Notes under the pieces: generated by a model
The model's database searches: none
What the model was told of the DNA's origin: nothing
Seen by the model: the letters and a program-made list of their open reading frames with translations, nothing else
Shown: positions 52,797 to 61,404 of the stretch, piece after piece
Numbering within the stretch: position 1 is the stretch's first letter
How the letters are laid out: each line of letters opens with the position of its first letter
Translations under genes and position numbers: made by a program
NCBI RefSeq assembly: GCF_018919175.1
Contig: NZ_JAHLQL010000001.1
Span: 1,116,001 to 1,180,000, forward strand
DNA: 64,000 nucleotides
From: Clostridium simiarum
GTDB lineage: Bacteria > Bacillota > Clostridia > Clostridiales > Clostridiaceae
Direction: 5' to 3'

Positions 52797-54755
52797 TTAA
52801 TTTCTAATTGCGTTTAATTTATGAAGCAAATACTCTTTTTTATTCAATGGATCATAAGTTGTTTTTTGACGTGCTTTTGCAAATTCAGCTGGAACTTCCT
52901 TATACCCATAAAATTTTGTCACAAATATTCCCCTACCTTCTGTATATGAAGTTATTTTCATTTTATATTCTTTTGAATTTTCTACTGGAATTAATCCCTT
53001 TATTGAGAATTCATCCTCTATAGCAATAGGATTATCAAAGGTTGCCCTCATAGTTTCTAAATCCCAAATCGCTTTACTTAAAACATTTTGAGGAATTATT
53101 AACTCAAACTCATGTAATGGCTCTAATAAAACAGTTTGTGCTTCATATAATGCTTCCATGAATACCATAGGTGTCACATTTCTAAAATCTGCTGGAGTGC
53201 TGACTGGACTAGAAAATTCGCCAAGGATAAGAGTGACTTTTACATCTGTAACCTCCCATCCAAATAATCCTTGTTTGCTTGTCTTAATAACTGCTTCTTC
53301 AATTGCATTTTGAAAAGATTTTGGCAATGACCCTACTGAAACATTAGAAATATACCTAAGACCCTGGCCTCTCCCTGCTGGTTCTATTTTTAAACCCACT
53401 GTTGCCCAAAATGGATTTAAGTCTTCCTGCATATGCATTATTGACGTTCCAAGACCTTTAGGTGTTTCCTTATAGATAGTCTGAATATTCGAAAACTCTA
53501 CTTTCATTCCATATAAATCATCTAACATAGAACTTAGTATTTCCATTTGAACTTCACCGAATAAGTTGACATAAATTTCTTTATCCATGCCATTCATCTC
53601 TAATTCTAGCAGTGGATCTTCCTCTGAAAGTAATGTTAATGCTTTAAATAGCTCTGGATTTTTTTCTTTATCAATTGCAGAAATTGTTGTTTTTAACGCT
53701 GGTTTAGCTATAGATATATTTTTAATTTTATTATTTGGAATTCCAATAACATCTCCCACTTGGAAACTTGTAAGTCCATATAAAATACCTATATCCCCTG
53801 CTTCTATACTCTGTGCTTCAATAATTCTCCCATTTTCTAACCTATTAATTTTCCTTACTTTTTCTGCCATATCCTTATTAGGTATTTGAATTTTATCTCT
53901 TACAGATATTTTTCCTCCAAATAATCTTACATAAACCTTCTTTTCATTTTTACTTGTTCTTTCGATTTTAAACACCACCCCAGATAAATCACTTTCACAA
54001 TAATCACCTGCAAATGGGAAATAACTACAAATTCCATCTAATAAATCTTCAACTCCAAGTCCAATTGCTGCAGCACCGCAAAATACTGGATATAGACTTC
54101 CTTCTCTTGCATATAATGAAAGCTTTTCTTGTATTTCTTCTTTATCAGGTTCTATTCCACCAACATATTTTTCTAAAAATGCTTCATCTAAGTCTGATAA
54201 AACATTAATAGCACCATCATTTATCATGCATATATCAAATAGATTTTTTATATAGACAGCTTTGCTTCCTGCATCATATACTTCTTGTAATCTAACTACT
54301 TTATTGGACATGTTCTTCTTTATATCTTCAAATACTTTATTGAAATTTGCCCCAATTCTATCTAGCTTATTTACAAAAATCATTGTTGGAATGTTTAACT
54401 CCTTTAATATGTTAAATAATATTCTTGTTTGTGACTGAATCCCCTCTACTCCTGATATAACTAGTATTGCTCCATCTAAGACACTTAATGAACGTTCAAC
54501 TTCCGAAATAAAATCTACATGTCCTGGAGTATCAACAATATTCACCTTAACATTATTCCAATTAAAAGATATGGTTGAGGATTTAATAGTAATTCCTCTC
54601 TTACGCTCAAGCTCCATAGAATCCGTCTGTGTATTGCCTAAATCAACTCTTCCAACTGATTTTATAGCTCCACTATGATATAATAAGTTTTCTGTTATAG
54701 TTGTTTTTCCTGCATCCACGTGTGCTACGATTCCTATATTAATTATTTTCTTCAT
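52797..54755 (-). CDS. tetB(P): Tetracycline ribosomal protection protein TetB(P)
   Basis: A 652-residue EF-G-like GTPase from the ATG at 54755 (MKKIINIGIVAHVDAGKTT), exactly the known length of TetB(P) from Clostridium perfringens. G motifs are AHVDAGKTT, RGITI, DTPGH and NKLD; domain IV-V features are RGQGLRYISNVSVGSLP and the TPADFRNVTPMVF segment. It releases tetracycline from the ribosome. The start lies 17 bases inside the upstream tetA-like frame, the same overlap as in the C. perfringens tet(P) operon. The sequence looks intact and functional. Confidence 0.94.
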   Translation of the reverse strand: MKKIINIGIVAHVDAGKTTITENLLYHSGAIKSVGRVDLGNTQTDSMELERKRGITIKSSTISFNWNNVKVNIVDTPGHVDFISEVERSLSVLDGAILVISGVEGIQSQTRILFNILKELNIPTMIFVNKLDRIGANFNKVFEDIKKNMSNKVVRLQEVYDAGSKAVYIKNLFDICMINDGAINVLSDLDEAFLEKYVGGIEPDKEEIQEKLSLYAREGSLYPVFCGAAAIGLGVEDLLDGICSYFPFAGDYCESDLSGVVFKIERTSKNEKKVYVRLFGGKISVRDKIQIPNKDMAEKVRKINRLENGRIIEAQSIEAGDIGILYGLTSFQVGDVIGIPNNKIKNISIAKPALKTTISAIDKEKNPELFKALTLLSEEDPLLELEMNGMDKEIYVNLFGEVQMEILSSMLDDLYGMKVEFSNIQTIYKETPKGLGTSIMHMQEDLNPFWATVGLKIEPAGRGQGLRYISNVSVGSLPKSFQNAIEEAVIKTSKQGLFGWEVTDVKVTLILGEFSSPVSTPADFRNVTPMVFMEALYEAQTVLLEPLHEFELIIPQNVLSKAIWDLETMRATFDNPIAIEDEFSIKGLIPVENSKEYKMKITSYTEGRGIFVTKFYGYKEVPAEFAKARQKTTYDPLNKKEYLLHKLNAIRN

Positions 54756-55140
54756 AATCACCACCTCCAACTCTATCAGCCACTTCTTTATCCATTATCA
54801 TAGAAACAATATATACCCCTAAAAATAATGCAAGAATTATAAATAAAACTCCACTAACTATAGGCAGTCTTACAGAGAAATTAGCTATTACAGTGCCTAG
54901 TACTATTCCAATAACAGTAGATCGTTTGCGACTGTACATATCTGCAACTATGCTTGTAGGAATTTCAAATATAAAGCATGCTACTTCTAAAGTAGTTCCA
55001 ACAAGTATAAGCTGAAGTGGATTTAAATGAACCTTTTCAATGTGATACACTATCATAACTGTAGCTACTAATAAAAAACACATTGCTGTAATAGCTGAAA
55101 ATAATAAATAAATTTTATATGCTGAAAGTTTATTAACCAT
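54739..55140 (-). pseudogene. tetA(P): tetA(P) efflux gene with a large in-frame internal deletion
   Basis: A 133-residue frame. Residues 1 to about 82 match the N-terminus of TetA(P) (KLSAYKIYLLFSAITAMCF, LVGTTLEVACFIFEIPTSIV, an MFS helix 1-2 region). It then jumps in frame to what looks like the last helix and C-terminus (IVSGVLFIILALFLG ... VADRVGGGDYEENN). Full TetA(P) is about 420 residues, so about 285 are missing and transport is not expected. The reading frame, start and the overlap with tetB(P) are kept, so it may survive as a translated leader for tetB(P). Confidence 0.85.
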
Positions 55141-55216
55141 TAATCATCACCATCCTAGTATTTCTTAAAAAATTTGTTTGTTCTTCATAATCTTCATATT
55201 TAAATATATAAATCAT
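55133..55216 (-). CDS. Leader ORF overlapping the tetA start (27 residues)
   Basis: ATG at 55216 with GGGAG nine bases upstream; the peptide starts MIYIFKYEDYEEQTN and stops at 55133, eight bases inside tetA, whose own binding site (AGGATGGTGAT) lies within it. The layout matches the leader ORF at the rsgA start (9874-9936). Predicted only. Confidence 0.45.
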   Translation of the reverse strand: MIYIFKYEDYEEQTNFLRNTRMVMING

Positions 55217-55243
55217 CAAAATAATCTCCCTAAACACAAAAAA

Positions 55244-55272
55244 GCTGTAAATGAACATAATTCACTTACAGC
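55244..55272 (-). terminator. Attenuator hairpin 2 in the tet(P) leader
   Basis: On the minus strand GCTGTAAGTGAA / TTCATTTACAGC with a short loop is followed by six T. It is upstream of tetA and downstream of the predicted promoter, with no gene between. The C. perfringens tet(P) operon is known to have an intrinsic terminator in its leader that tetracycline relieves. Confidence 0.75.
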
Positions 55273-55383
55273 CTCATAATCATATAACCTAAATATAAAC
55301 ATAAAATATAAAACTTTAATTATATAACTTATGATTAAGCTATTCAAATTAAAATCTTATACCATATCTATAAATGTAGCAAA

Positions 55384-55426
55384 AATAGGCATAAAAATAC
55401 CGTGTTTAGAACACAGTTTTCCTATT
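55384..55426 (-). terminator. Attenuator hairpin 1 in the tet(P) leader
   Basis: On the minus strand AATAGG and CCTATT enclose an inner stem CTGTGTT / AACACGG, then ATTTTTATGCCTATTTTT. The end matches the rsgA attenuator (CGG-N-ATTTTTATGCC-N-ATTTTT). Confidence 0.6.
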
Positions 55427-55546
55427 CTGCAAATAAAGATGTAACATGCTCATTATAATACTGATTATTTTTAGATTACACAAATAAACCTTGAGTCATT
55501 CAAGATTTTTTCATATACTTTTTAAAATAATCCTTATTCAGTTAAT

Positions 55547-55573
55547 TTAATTAAAAATTACCTCTTTGCGCAT
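55547..55573 (-). CDS. Short leader peptide 2 of the tet(P) leader (8 residues)
   Basis: ATG at 55573, eight bases after AAAGGTG; encodes MRKEVIFN and stops at 55547-55549. The rsgA leader has MGKN... at the same relative place. Such peptides can sense ribosome stalling by tetracycline. Confidence 0.45.
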   Translation of the reverse strand: MRKEVIFN

Positions 55574-55575
55574 AT

Positions 55576-55605
55576 TTACAACACCTTTACATTTATATTT
55601 TTCAT
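55576..55605 (-). CDS. Short leader peptide 1 of the tet(P) leader (9 residues)
   Basis: ATG at 55605; encodes MKNINVKVL and stops two bases before peptide 2. No clear binding site. It parallels MNTNIKVIVV in the rsgA leader. Confidence 0.35.
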   Translation of the reverse strand: MKNINVKVL

Positions 55606-55627
55606 GTTTATATTTTAGTATAATTTC

Positions 55628-55656
55628 ATTATATATAAATTTTTAATTTTTTTCAA
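55628..55656 (-). promoter_or_regulatory. Promoter of the tet(P) operon
   Basis: On the minus strand TTGAAA (55651-55656), a 17-base spacer and TATAAT (55628-55633). Transcription would start near 55620, giving a leader of about 480 bases before tetA, close to the long leader known for tet(P). Confidence 0.7.
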
Positions 55657-55737
55657 TACTTTTACTTTTATATTTATCCAAACTTGGTAAAATTCGCATT
55701 TGATTATAGGAAACTCCTTCTCACATTTGCTCAAAGG

Positions 55738-55780
55738 AGTAAGTTCGCCTAACCAAATATAAAATTTGGAGACTTACTTA
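55738..55780 (-). repeat. Second copy of the 43-bp repeat, inverted
   Basis: Reverse complement matches 21846-21888 at 36 of 43 positions (AAGTrAGTCyCC...AATTTTATATTTGG...GAACTTACTC). It lies about 80 bases upstream of the tet promoter; sequence beyond it does not match. Confidence 0.5.
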
Positions 55781-55930
55781 TGGTACGGTTCTCCGCAGCA
55801 GGTATAATGTAGACTCTTAATCCTTTATCAAATATGTTCTGCAATGATTACCCCCTTAGTAGTTGTAGATATAAGAACCTCAATTAAATTAATTACTAAT
55901 ATTATAGCAAACAAATTATCATCATTTCAG

Positions 55931-56044
55931 TTAAATTAACTGACAATTCTCACAGTAATAAATACTACCTCCTAAATAATTTTCCTTTTTTATAATTCCA
56001 CCACATGAAATGCACGTGGAGTCTACATTATTTTTACTCATCAT
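55931..56044 (-). CDS. Possible small zinc-ribbon protein
   Basis: A minus-strand frame of about 37 codons contains two CxxC pairs, in STCISCGGII and YYCENCQLI, ending at 55931. The spacing fits a zinc ribbon. No ribosome binding site is visible ahead of the apparent start, so it may be the end of a lost gene. The remaining stretch 55781-55930 holds nothing I can identify. Confidence 0.35.
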   Translation of the reverse strand: MMSKNNVDSTCISCGGIIKKENYLGGSIYYCENCQLI

Positions 56045-56144
56045 AGTTTAATATCTAATTAATTTACCATTCCGCCTGTGTCACAACCATGGATGAAAAT
56101 TAATATAATTGTTCATTGTCAACTGTCCATTGTTTATTTCCTAA

Positions 56145-57326
56145 TTAATCCCACTGTCCTGGAAATCTTAATTTTTGTAGTTGTGGAAATTTTTTATTAT
56201 ATTCTTCCACTTCTTCCTTTGGGAGATTTTCAAAAACTTTCGATTCATAGAATTTTCCTTTTATGCCTTTCATACTATCTTCTGCTAATTCAATTCCCAT
56301 AAATGCGTCAAAGTTTTTACCATCAGCAGTTGTAATATTAAAATTGTCGCATGTTTTAAATCCTATTCGAGGATAATAATCTGGTTCTCCAAAAATTACA
56401 ATACCTTTATACCCTTTATTTTTAGCTAAGTTCATTGTTTCCCTTAATAACAGCTCACCAACTCCACATCCTTGCCATTTAGGCTCTACGCAAAGAGGTC
56501 CAAAGGTTATAATTTCATGTGTATCTGCACCATCAACAACTCGTGCCTTTGAATACATTATACATCCTATTACCTCTCCATCCTTTACTGCTATTCTGCT
56601 TAGCTCTGGAAGATAGTCTTTATCTTGACGTAATTTATGCACAAGGTAATGTTCGTCACATCCAAGATGATGTTTATTCCAAAATGCATGCTGTGTCATT
56701 AACTCTACATTGTACCAATCATCCTTTGTTTCCATTCTAACGTCTATTTCTTTATGATTTAATCTTCTCTTTTCTTCTGGAAACCATCCAAATTCTAACC
56801 TTACTTCTTTTCTTTGTAAATCATTGTTCTTGTAACAGCAAGTATCCATACCAATCAAGCTAAAGCCTTCATGCTGATAAAAATCTACTGCATTAACGTT
56901 ACAAGATTGTGTTTCTAGTATAATAGCTCGACGACGTTCTCTTCTTGCTTGTTCCTTTGCCATTTCAATTAATGCATGACCTATTCCTTGCTTTTGATAT
57001 TTTTCTGCTACCCAAAGTTCTGTAATTCTTAGGCGATTAGACCATAATTCTTGATCAGTTTCAATTGCAGCAACTAATTCATCATTAACTAACACTCCCC
57101 AAGCATAAGCATTCTCCCAGTGATCTTCATATAACTTATCTGGAAACTCATACTCTTCTGGTGTATGAGTTACTGGCTCTGTAAAATCTTTCTTTTCTAT
57201 CTCAATAGTAAACCCTTTATCTATTTTATTTACACAAACATCATAATATTTATCTGTTTTATACTTTATTGGAATTATAGTTCCCTTCCATTTCTCTTTT
57301 GGTAAATGTATAATTTCATATTCCAT
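56145..57326 (-). CDS. Two-domain GNAT acetyltransferase (streptothricin-acetyltransferase-like plus YhbS-like)
   Basis: A 393-residue protein. Domain 1 (residues 1-185) resembles streptothricin acetyltransferases of the Sat family: it opens YEIIHLPKEKWKGTIIPI, and has LRITELWVAEKYQKQGIGHALIEMAKEQA and NAVDFYQHEGFSLIG. Domain 2 (from about 195) is a second GNAT fold with TFGPLCVEPKWQGCGVGELLL and FGEPDYYPRIGF. Domain 1 may detoxify streptothricin; domain 2 is of the YhbS type with unknown substrate. Single-domain forms are about 180 residues, so this is a fusion. Substrate is inferred. Confidence 0.82.
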   Translation of the reverse strand: MEYEIIHLPKEKWKGTIIPIKYKTDKYYDVCVNKIDKGFTIEIEKKDFTEPVTHTPEEYEFPDKLYEDHWENAYAWGVLVNDELVAAIETDQELWSNRLRITELWVAEKYQKQGIGHALIEMAKEQARRERRRAIILETQSCNVNAVDFYQHEGFSLIGMDTCCYKNNDLQRKEVRLEFGWFPEEKRRLNHKEIDVRMETKDDWYNVELMTQHAFWNKHHLGCDEHYLVHKLRQDKDYLPELSRIAVKDGEVIGCIMYSKARVVDGADTHEIITFGPLCVEPKWQGCGVGELLLRETMNLAKNKGYKGIVIFGEPDYYPRIGFKTCDNFNITTADGKNFDAFMGIELAEDSMKGIKGKFYESKVFENLPKEEVEEYNKKFPQLQKLRFPGQWD

Positions 57327-57634
57327 AGTCTTTATCCTCTCTTTTTTATATTAGTTATTGTCTTAGCATGCTCTAGTTCTGCCACTATAGTTACCATACT
57401 CCCCTTAACAAATTACTATTTGTCTTACATTTAAACTATATATTAACATTACCCCATCTACTGTCAATTATAACATTTTTTTGTAGTTAACTTAATCTTT
57501 TCAGAATAGATTTTCACCATTTAAATTACACAACCTTGCTCAGCCGCACCGGTTCAGCGTATCATAAGTAACGGGGGCTTCTCCATATACAATATACTCA
57601 TCAGAATTTTAAACTCAAATTTCTATTTTATTTT

Positions 57635-57692
57635 TTATAAGAATAGCTATATAAAGCTATTTTATCAATGCCCTATATAGCTATTCTTATAA
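57635..57692. repeat. Perfect 19-bp inverted repeat
   Basis: Arms ttataagaatagctatata / tatatagctattcttataa with a 20-base loop, just past the end of the acetyltransferase gene at 57731. No T-run follows on the minus strand, so it is a weak terminator candidate. The gap 57327-57634 shows no gene. Confidence 0.6.
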
Positions 57693-57730
57693 TTTATTAT
57701 TTAGTAATAAATAGCTTCTTGTAATTTTGA

Positions 57731-58558
57731 TTAAAGGGTTATCCCTGGAAACATTAAGTTTTTTTTCACTTCAATATAATTAAATGATTTATAAAGTTCT
57801 ACTGCCCGTTTGTTTAATTGCCATACCTCAAGCTTTGTTTTATTCAATCCATTTGATATGAAATAATCAAACATATAATTTATTATAATTTTTGATAATC
57901 CTTTTCCTCGTTTTTCTGGTAAAACAAATATTGTTTCCACATAAGCAAAACCATCTTTTTCAAAAAAGGTGCATCCTCCCTGCAGATCGCCATCTATTAA
58001 AAAAGCTAGATTTTTAAAATGCTTTTGATTTTCTTGTTCTTTAAATACCTCCATATCTAATGGTGTTACAAAAATTTCATCATACATTGCTTTGTATTTC
58101 ATAAAATCCTGTTCCGAGTTAATTTTCCAATCTACTACTTTTACTTTTTCAGGCAATATATATTCAAAACTTTTTGGAATGACAGCCTCCATTATAATAC
58201 TGTAATCTTCCTTAAAACCATTTTTAGTATAAAAATCAAGAGTATTCTTATTATATTCAAATCCAGAGTATATTCTAGCTTTTAAGTCTGGTCTTTGCCT
58301 CCGAAGCTCTTTAGCTCTTAAAAGTACTTTATCAAATAGCTTTTTCCTAACTTCATCACTCAATGGCTTATCCATATTGTCACCAATATTTATACTTATA
58401 AAAATGAGATAAGGTGTTTCATATACTTGATGATAATTTATTGTTGGATATGTAAAGGCACTTCCTAAATAGTTTCCGTTATCACCGAAAGCCAAAAAAA
58501 TATTTTCTTTGCTATTACCATGTTTATCTTCTTCTGAATTACATATTTCAATATTCAT
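57731..58558 (-). CDS. GNAT acetyltransferase, double-domain type
   Basis: A 275-residue protein. The C-terminal half carries the GNAT motif A in ETIFVLPEKRGKGLSKIIINYM and the end NKTKLEVWQLNKRAVELYKSFNY. The N-terminal half (FLAFGDNGNYLGSAFTYP, DFYTKNGF) looks like a second, degenerate GNAT fold, as in mycothiol-synthase-like proteins. Substrate unknown. Confidence 0.8.
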   Translation of the reverse strand: MNIEICNSEEDKHGNSKENIFLAFGDNGNYLGSAFTYPTINYHQVYETPYLIFISINIGDNMDKPLSDEVRKKLFDKVLLRAKELRRQRPDLKARIYSGFEYNKNTLDFYTKNGFKEDYSIIMEAVIPKSFEYILPEKVKVVDWKINSEQDFMKYKAMYDEIFVTPLDMEVFKEQENQKHFKNLAFLIDGDLQGGCTFFEKDGFAYVETIFVLPEKRGKGLSKIIINYMFDYFISNGLNKTKLEVWQLNKRAVELYKSFNYIEVKKNLMFPGITL

Positions 58559-58710
58559 TAATTGCCCCCAAATTTACTTTCTTTTTACTGGAATCCACAC
58601 TTCTCAGGTATACTTATCAATTTCTCATCATCCTAAAATACTTTTCCATACAAGGCCCTCCAACCGTAGACTATTTTCTAAACCATAGCCTGAAAATAAC
58701 TTTAAAATAT

Positions 58711-58750
58711 ATGCTTACTCTTCTTAATGAATATTAAGAAGGGTAAGCAT
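58711..58750 (-). terminator. Terminator of the 166-residue acetyltransferase gene
   Basis: Arms of 18 bases (atgcttactcttcttaat / attaagaagggtaagcat, one G-U) with a 4-base loop, 33 bases past the stop. Confidence 0.7.
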
Positions 58751-58782
58751 AAGTTAAGTTGCTGTAGATTATACTAATGTAT

Positions 58783-59283
58783 TTATTTAATCCATATATT
58801 CTTTGTTATCTCTAAGTATGTCTCACCCTCTTCAAGGTATTTAGGTCTTTCTTTACTCACGAATCCGAGTTTCTCATAAAGTTTCCATGCCTTTTTATTT
58901 TGAGGATTAGGGTCAACATAACCCTTCGTTGCTAAGTTATTTTCAAATACTTGACTGATTGTATACCTTAGTGCATACTCTGCAATGCCTTTTCCCTGTG
59001 CGGCAGGAAGCAATTTTATATCAAGTGTTGCTAAATCGTGTTCCAAATCAATTGAGTAAAATGTCTCGCCACAATAGCCAACATTTTCAGCGTAAATACT
59101 AAAATGACGGCACATTTCATTTTGATTAACTCCATTTAACCACCCTTTTAATTTTTCCATAGTAACATTTAAACCATTTGGAAATCCAACATAAAACATT
59201 ACCTCTCCATTATTCCATAGATTCATTACATTTAGTAGTTCATTCTCATCAGTCTCTTTTATTGATATTTTATCTGTATACAT
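58783..59283 (-). CDS. GNAT acetyltransferase (RimJ/RimL-like)
   Basis: A 166-residue protein with IDLEHDLATLDIKLLPAAQGKGIAEYALRYTISQVF (motif A QGKGIA) and NPQNKKAWKLYEKLGF near the end. It could acetylate a protein N-terminus or small amine. It stands alone. Confidence 0.85.
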   Translation of the reverse strand: MYTDKISIKETDENELLNVMNLWNNGEVMFYVGFPNGLNVTMEKLKGWLNGVNQNEMCRHFSIYAENVGYCGETFYSIDLEHDLATLDIKLLPAAQGKGIAEYALRYTISQVFENNLATKGYVDPNPQNKKAWKLYEKLGFVSKERPKYLEEGETYLEITKNIWIK

Positions 59284-59554
59284 AATACCCCTCCAATTTT
59301 AAAAAGGGAGTAAACCGTGATATCCCCTATACTTTTCTTCAAGTTAACTCTTAATAAAATAATAAGCGTTAGTTAACATTAATACAATAGAATAAACAAT
59401 TATAAATGTTTTTTCCTAAATGTTTTTTCAAATTTGTTACATTATAAATTACTATTGTATCCTTAGTCAGAATAATATGGTTTAATGTTCTTTCAACTTA
59501 AAATTTTCATATCAACTTTTTTCATTATGCATAATTATATTTTTATAACCTTTT

Positions 59555-59779
59555 GTGGACAATATTACAAAATACAAGGTTCCAATTTATTATATTTTAG
59601 GTGGGAATGACTGGCAAACACCATATGTTATTGCTGAAAAATACTTTAATAGAATTGATACCCCCTATAAAAAATTTTATTTAATACCTAATGCTGGACA
59701 TATGACAATGTTAGATCAGGCTAACTTATTTTTTGACGCATTATTTGAAATTAATAATAAAGAGAAAGTGCATCAATAA
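59555..59779 (+). pseudogene. C-terminal remnant of an alpha/beta hydrolase
   Basis: About 74 codons. VPIYYILGGNDWQTPYVIAEKYF holds the Asp of the triad region, and LIPNAGHMTMLDQANLFFDAL holds the His; the nucleophile serine half is absent. It matches the end of proline-iminopeptidase-type hydrolases. The upstream 270 bases are non-coding, so it is a truncated gene. A GTG opens the frame, but without a good binding site. Confidence 0.7.
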
Positions 59780-59848
59780 TTAGTAAATTTAATTTTAAAT
59801 AAATATATGTTTATTTTATTTCTAATGTTTTTTGATTACTTTGTAACA

Positions 59849-59879
59849 AAGCCAATGATAGTTTTAATATCATTGGCTT
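59849..59879 (+). terminator. AAGCCAATGATA-family hairpin
   Basis: Perfect 12-base arms (aagccaatgata / tatcattggctt), 7-base loop, then CTTTATT. It follows the hydrolase remnant and resembles the hairpins at 50150 and 61257. Confidence 0.7.
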
Positions 59880-59972
59880 CTTTATTAATATTTAAATTAC
59901 TTTTATTTTGATTCTTTACATATACTTTTCGCTATATAATAAATTTTAAAAGATAGTTTTTAGAGGCTAATA

Positions 59973-61139
59973 CTATTCAATTAAATTATCTTGTTTTAGC
60001 AGATTAAATAGCGTTGGATTAAAATTAAACTGTTTAATTAAATCTTTAACTTCATCTAAAGCTTTTTGCCTTTTATCATTAGATATATTAGCTTTCGATG
60101 CTCTAATTAATATATTTTTAGGTGAGTGTGATATATCTATAAATTCTAAAAGTTGAGTTTTATAGCCTAAATATTCTAGTAAATTAGCTCTAACAGAATC
60201 TGTCATAAGTGCTGCAACTCTTTCTTGTACTATTCCATACCTTGTCAATATAGATAATGATTCAGATTTCATTTGCTCATTAAACTCATGTTGACAACAA
60301 GGAACAGAAAAAATCATTTTACTATTCCACTTTATTGCGTTATATAAAGCATAATCCGTTGCTGTATCACAGGCATGTAGTGTAATTACCATATCAACTT
60401 TATTATTATATTTAAATCCATTTATATCCCCAACTTCAAAGTGTAAATTTTCATAATTATATAATTTAGCTATGTCATTACACTTTTTAATAACATCTTC
60501 TTTAAGATCTAATCCTATCATTTTTATATTGATTTTTTTAATCTCCATAAAATAATAATATAGTATAAAGGTTAAATAAGATTTCCCACATCCAAAATCT
60601 AAAATTGTAAGTTCCTTAAAATCATTTTTCTTAATCTCATCATCTATAATTTCTATAAACCTATTTATTTGCTTATACTTATCATATTTTGACTTAATTA
60701 CCTTACCCTCTTTTGTAAAAATCCCTAAATCTATAAGAGGTTCTATAATCATTCCCTCTTTTAGAATATAATTTTTTTCTTTATTATGACTTGTATTTAC
60801 AAGTTGTGTATTATCGCTCTTCTTTTTCCCTAAAAAAACTTTACCTTTTTTAGATATCTTCAAATCAAATGTATGTATATCAGACCAAGCAGAGACCTGT
60901 TTATAATTTTCCTCCAAACATTCTAATAGTTTTTCTTCTAAAATATCTACATCAATATTTTCATGAAAAACTTGTTTATCAGTATATTTTTCTATTTGAT
61001 AATATTGTTTTTTATTATTATCTTTTAATACAAATGTTATTTTATTATATTTAATATCTTTATTCATCTTATTACTCAAAACCACTTTTATAATATCCTC
61101 TTGCATTATCTCATTAATTGCTTTTTTTAAATCATCCAT
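59973..61139 (-). CDS. Class I SAM-dependent methyltransferase (Methyltransf_32-like)
   Basis: A 388-residue protein. The Rossmann SAM site is LTILDFGCGKSYLTFILYYYF near residue 180, then GLDLKEDVI and LHFEVGDI. Conserved cysteine and histidine motifs HACDTATDYAL and VPCCQHEF are characteristic of the METTL25-like family. The N-terminal 130 residues are unassigned. It may methylate RNA or protein; the target is unknown. Confidence 0.85.
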   Translation of the reverse strand: MDDLKKAINEIMQEDIIKVVLSNKMNKDIKYNKITFVLKDNNKKQYYQIEKYTDKQVFHENIDVDILEEKLLECLEENYKQVSAWSDIHTFDLKISKKGKVFLGKKKSDNTQLVNTSHNKEKNYILKEGMIIEPLIDLGIFTKEGKVIKSKYDKYKQINRFIEIIDDEIKKNDFKELTILDFGCGKSYLTFILYYYFMEIKKINIKMIGLDLKEDVIKKCNDIAKLYNYENLHFEVGDINGFKYNNKVDMVITLHACDTATDYALYNAIKWNSKMIFSVPCCQHEFNEQMKSESLSILTRYGIVQERVAALMTDSVRANLLEYLGYKTQLLEFIDISHSPKNILIRASKANISNDKRQKALDEVKDLIKQFNFNPTLFNLLKQDNLIE

Positions 61140-61256
61140 TTCTTACACTCACCTTACTATTTATTTTTTCTATATGTGAATTACCACCGATACAGGCATC
61201 AGTGGCTTCGTGAGAGGCTAAAATATTAATAATATTTTAGTGCAGTATAAAAATTA

Positions 61257-61299
61257 TAACATAAGCCAAGGATATATTTAATATCCTTGGCTTATGTTA
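61257..61299. terminator. AAGCCAAGGATA-family hairpin
   Basis: Perfect 19-base arms (taacataagccaaggatat / atatccttggcttatgtta) with a 5-base loop. It is 106 bases past the end of the convergently unrelated ABC operon at 61405. A smaller palindrome ctaaaatatt / aatattttag lies at 61219-61241. Confidence 0.7.
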
Positions 61300-61404
61300 A
61301 AGAAATATTAACGCTAACATCTTTTTATTTTATTAATACTAAAAGTCAAAGTTTCACTTAATTAGGCCAAAGCTTTAGAATGACTTATATTTCATGAGGA
61401 GAAA

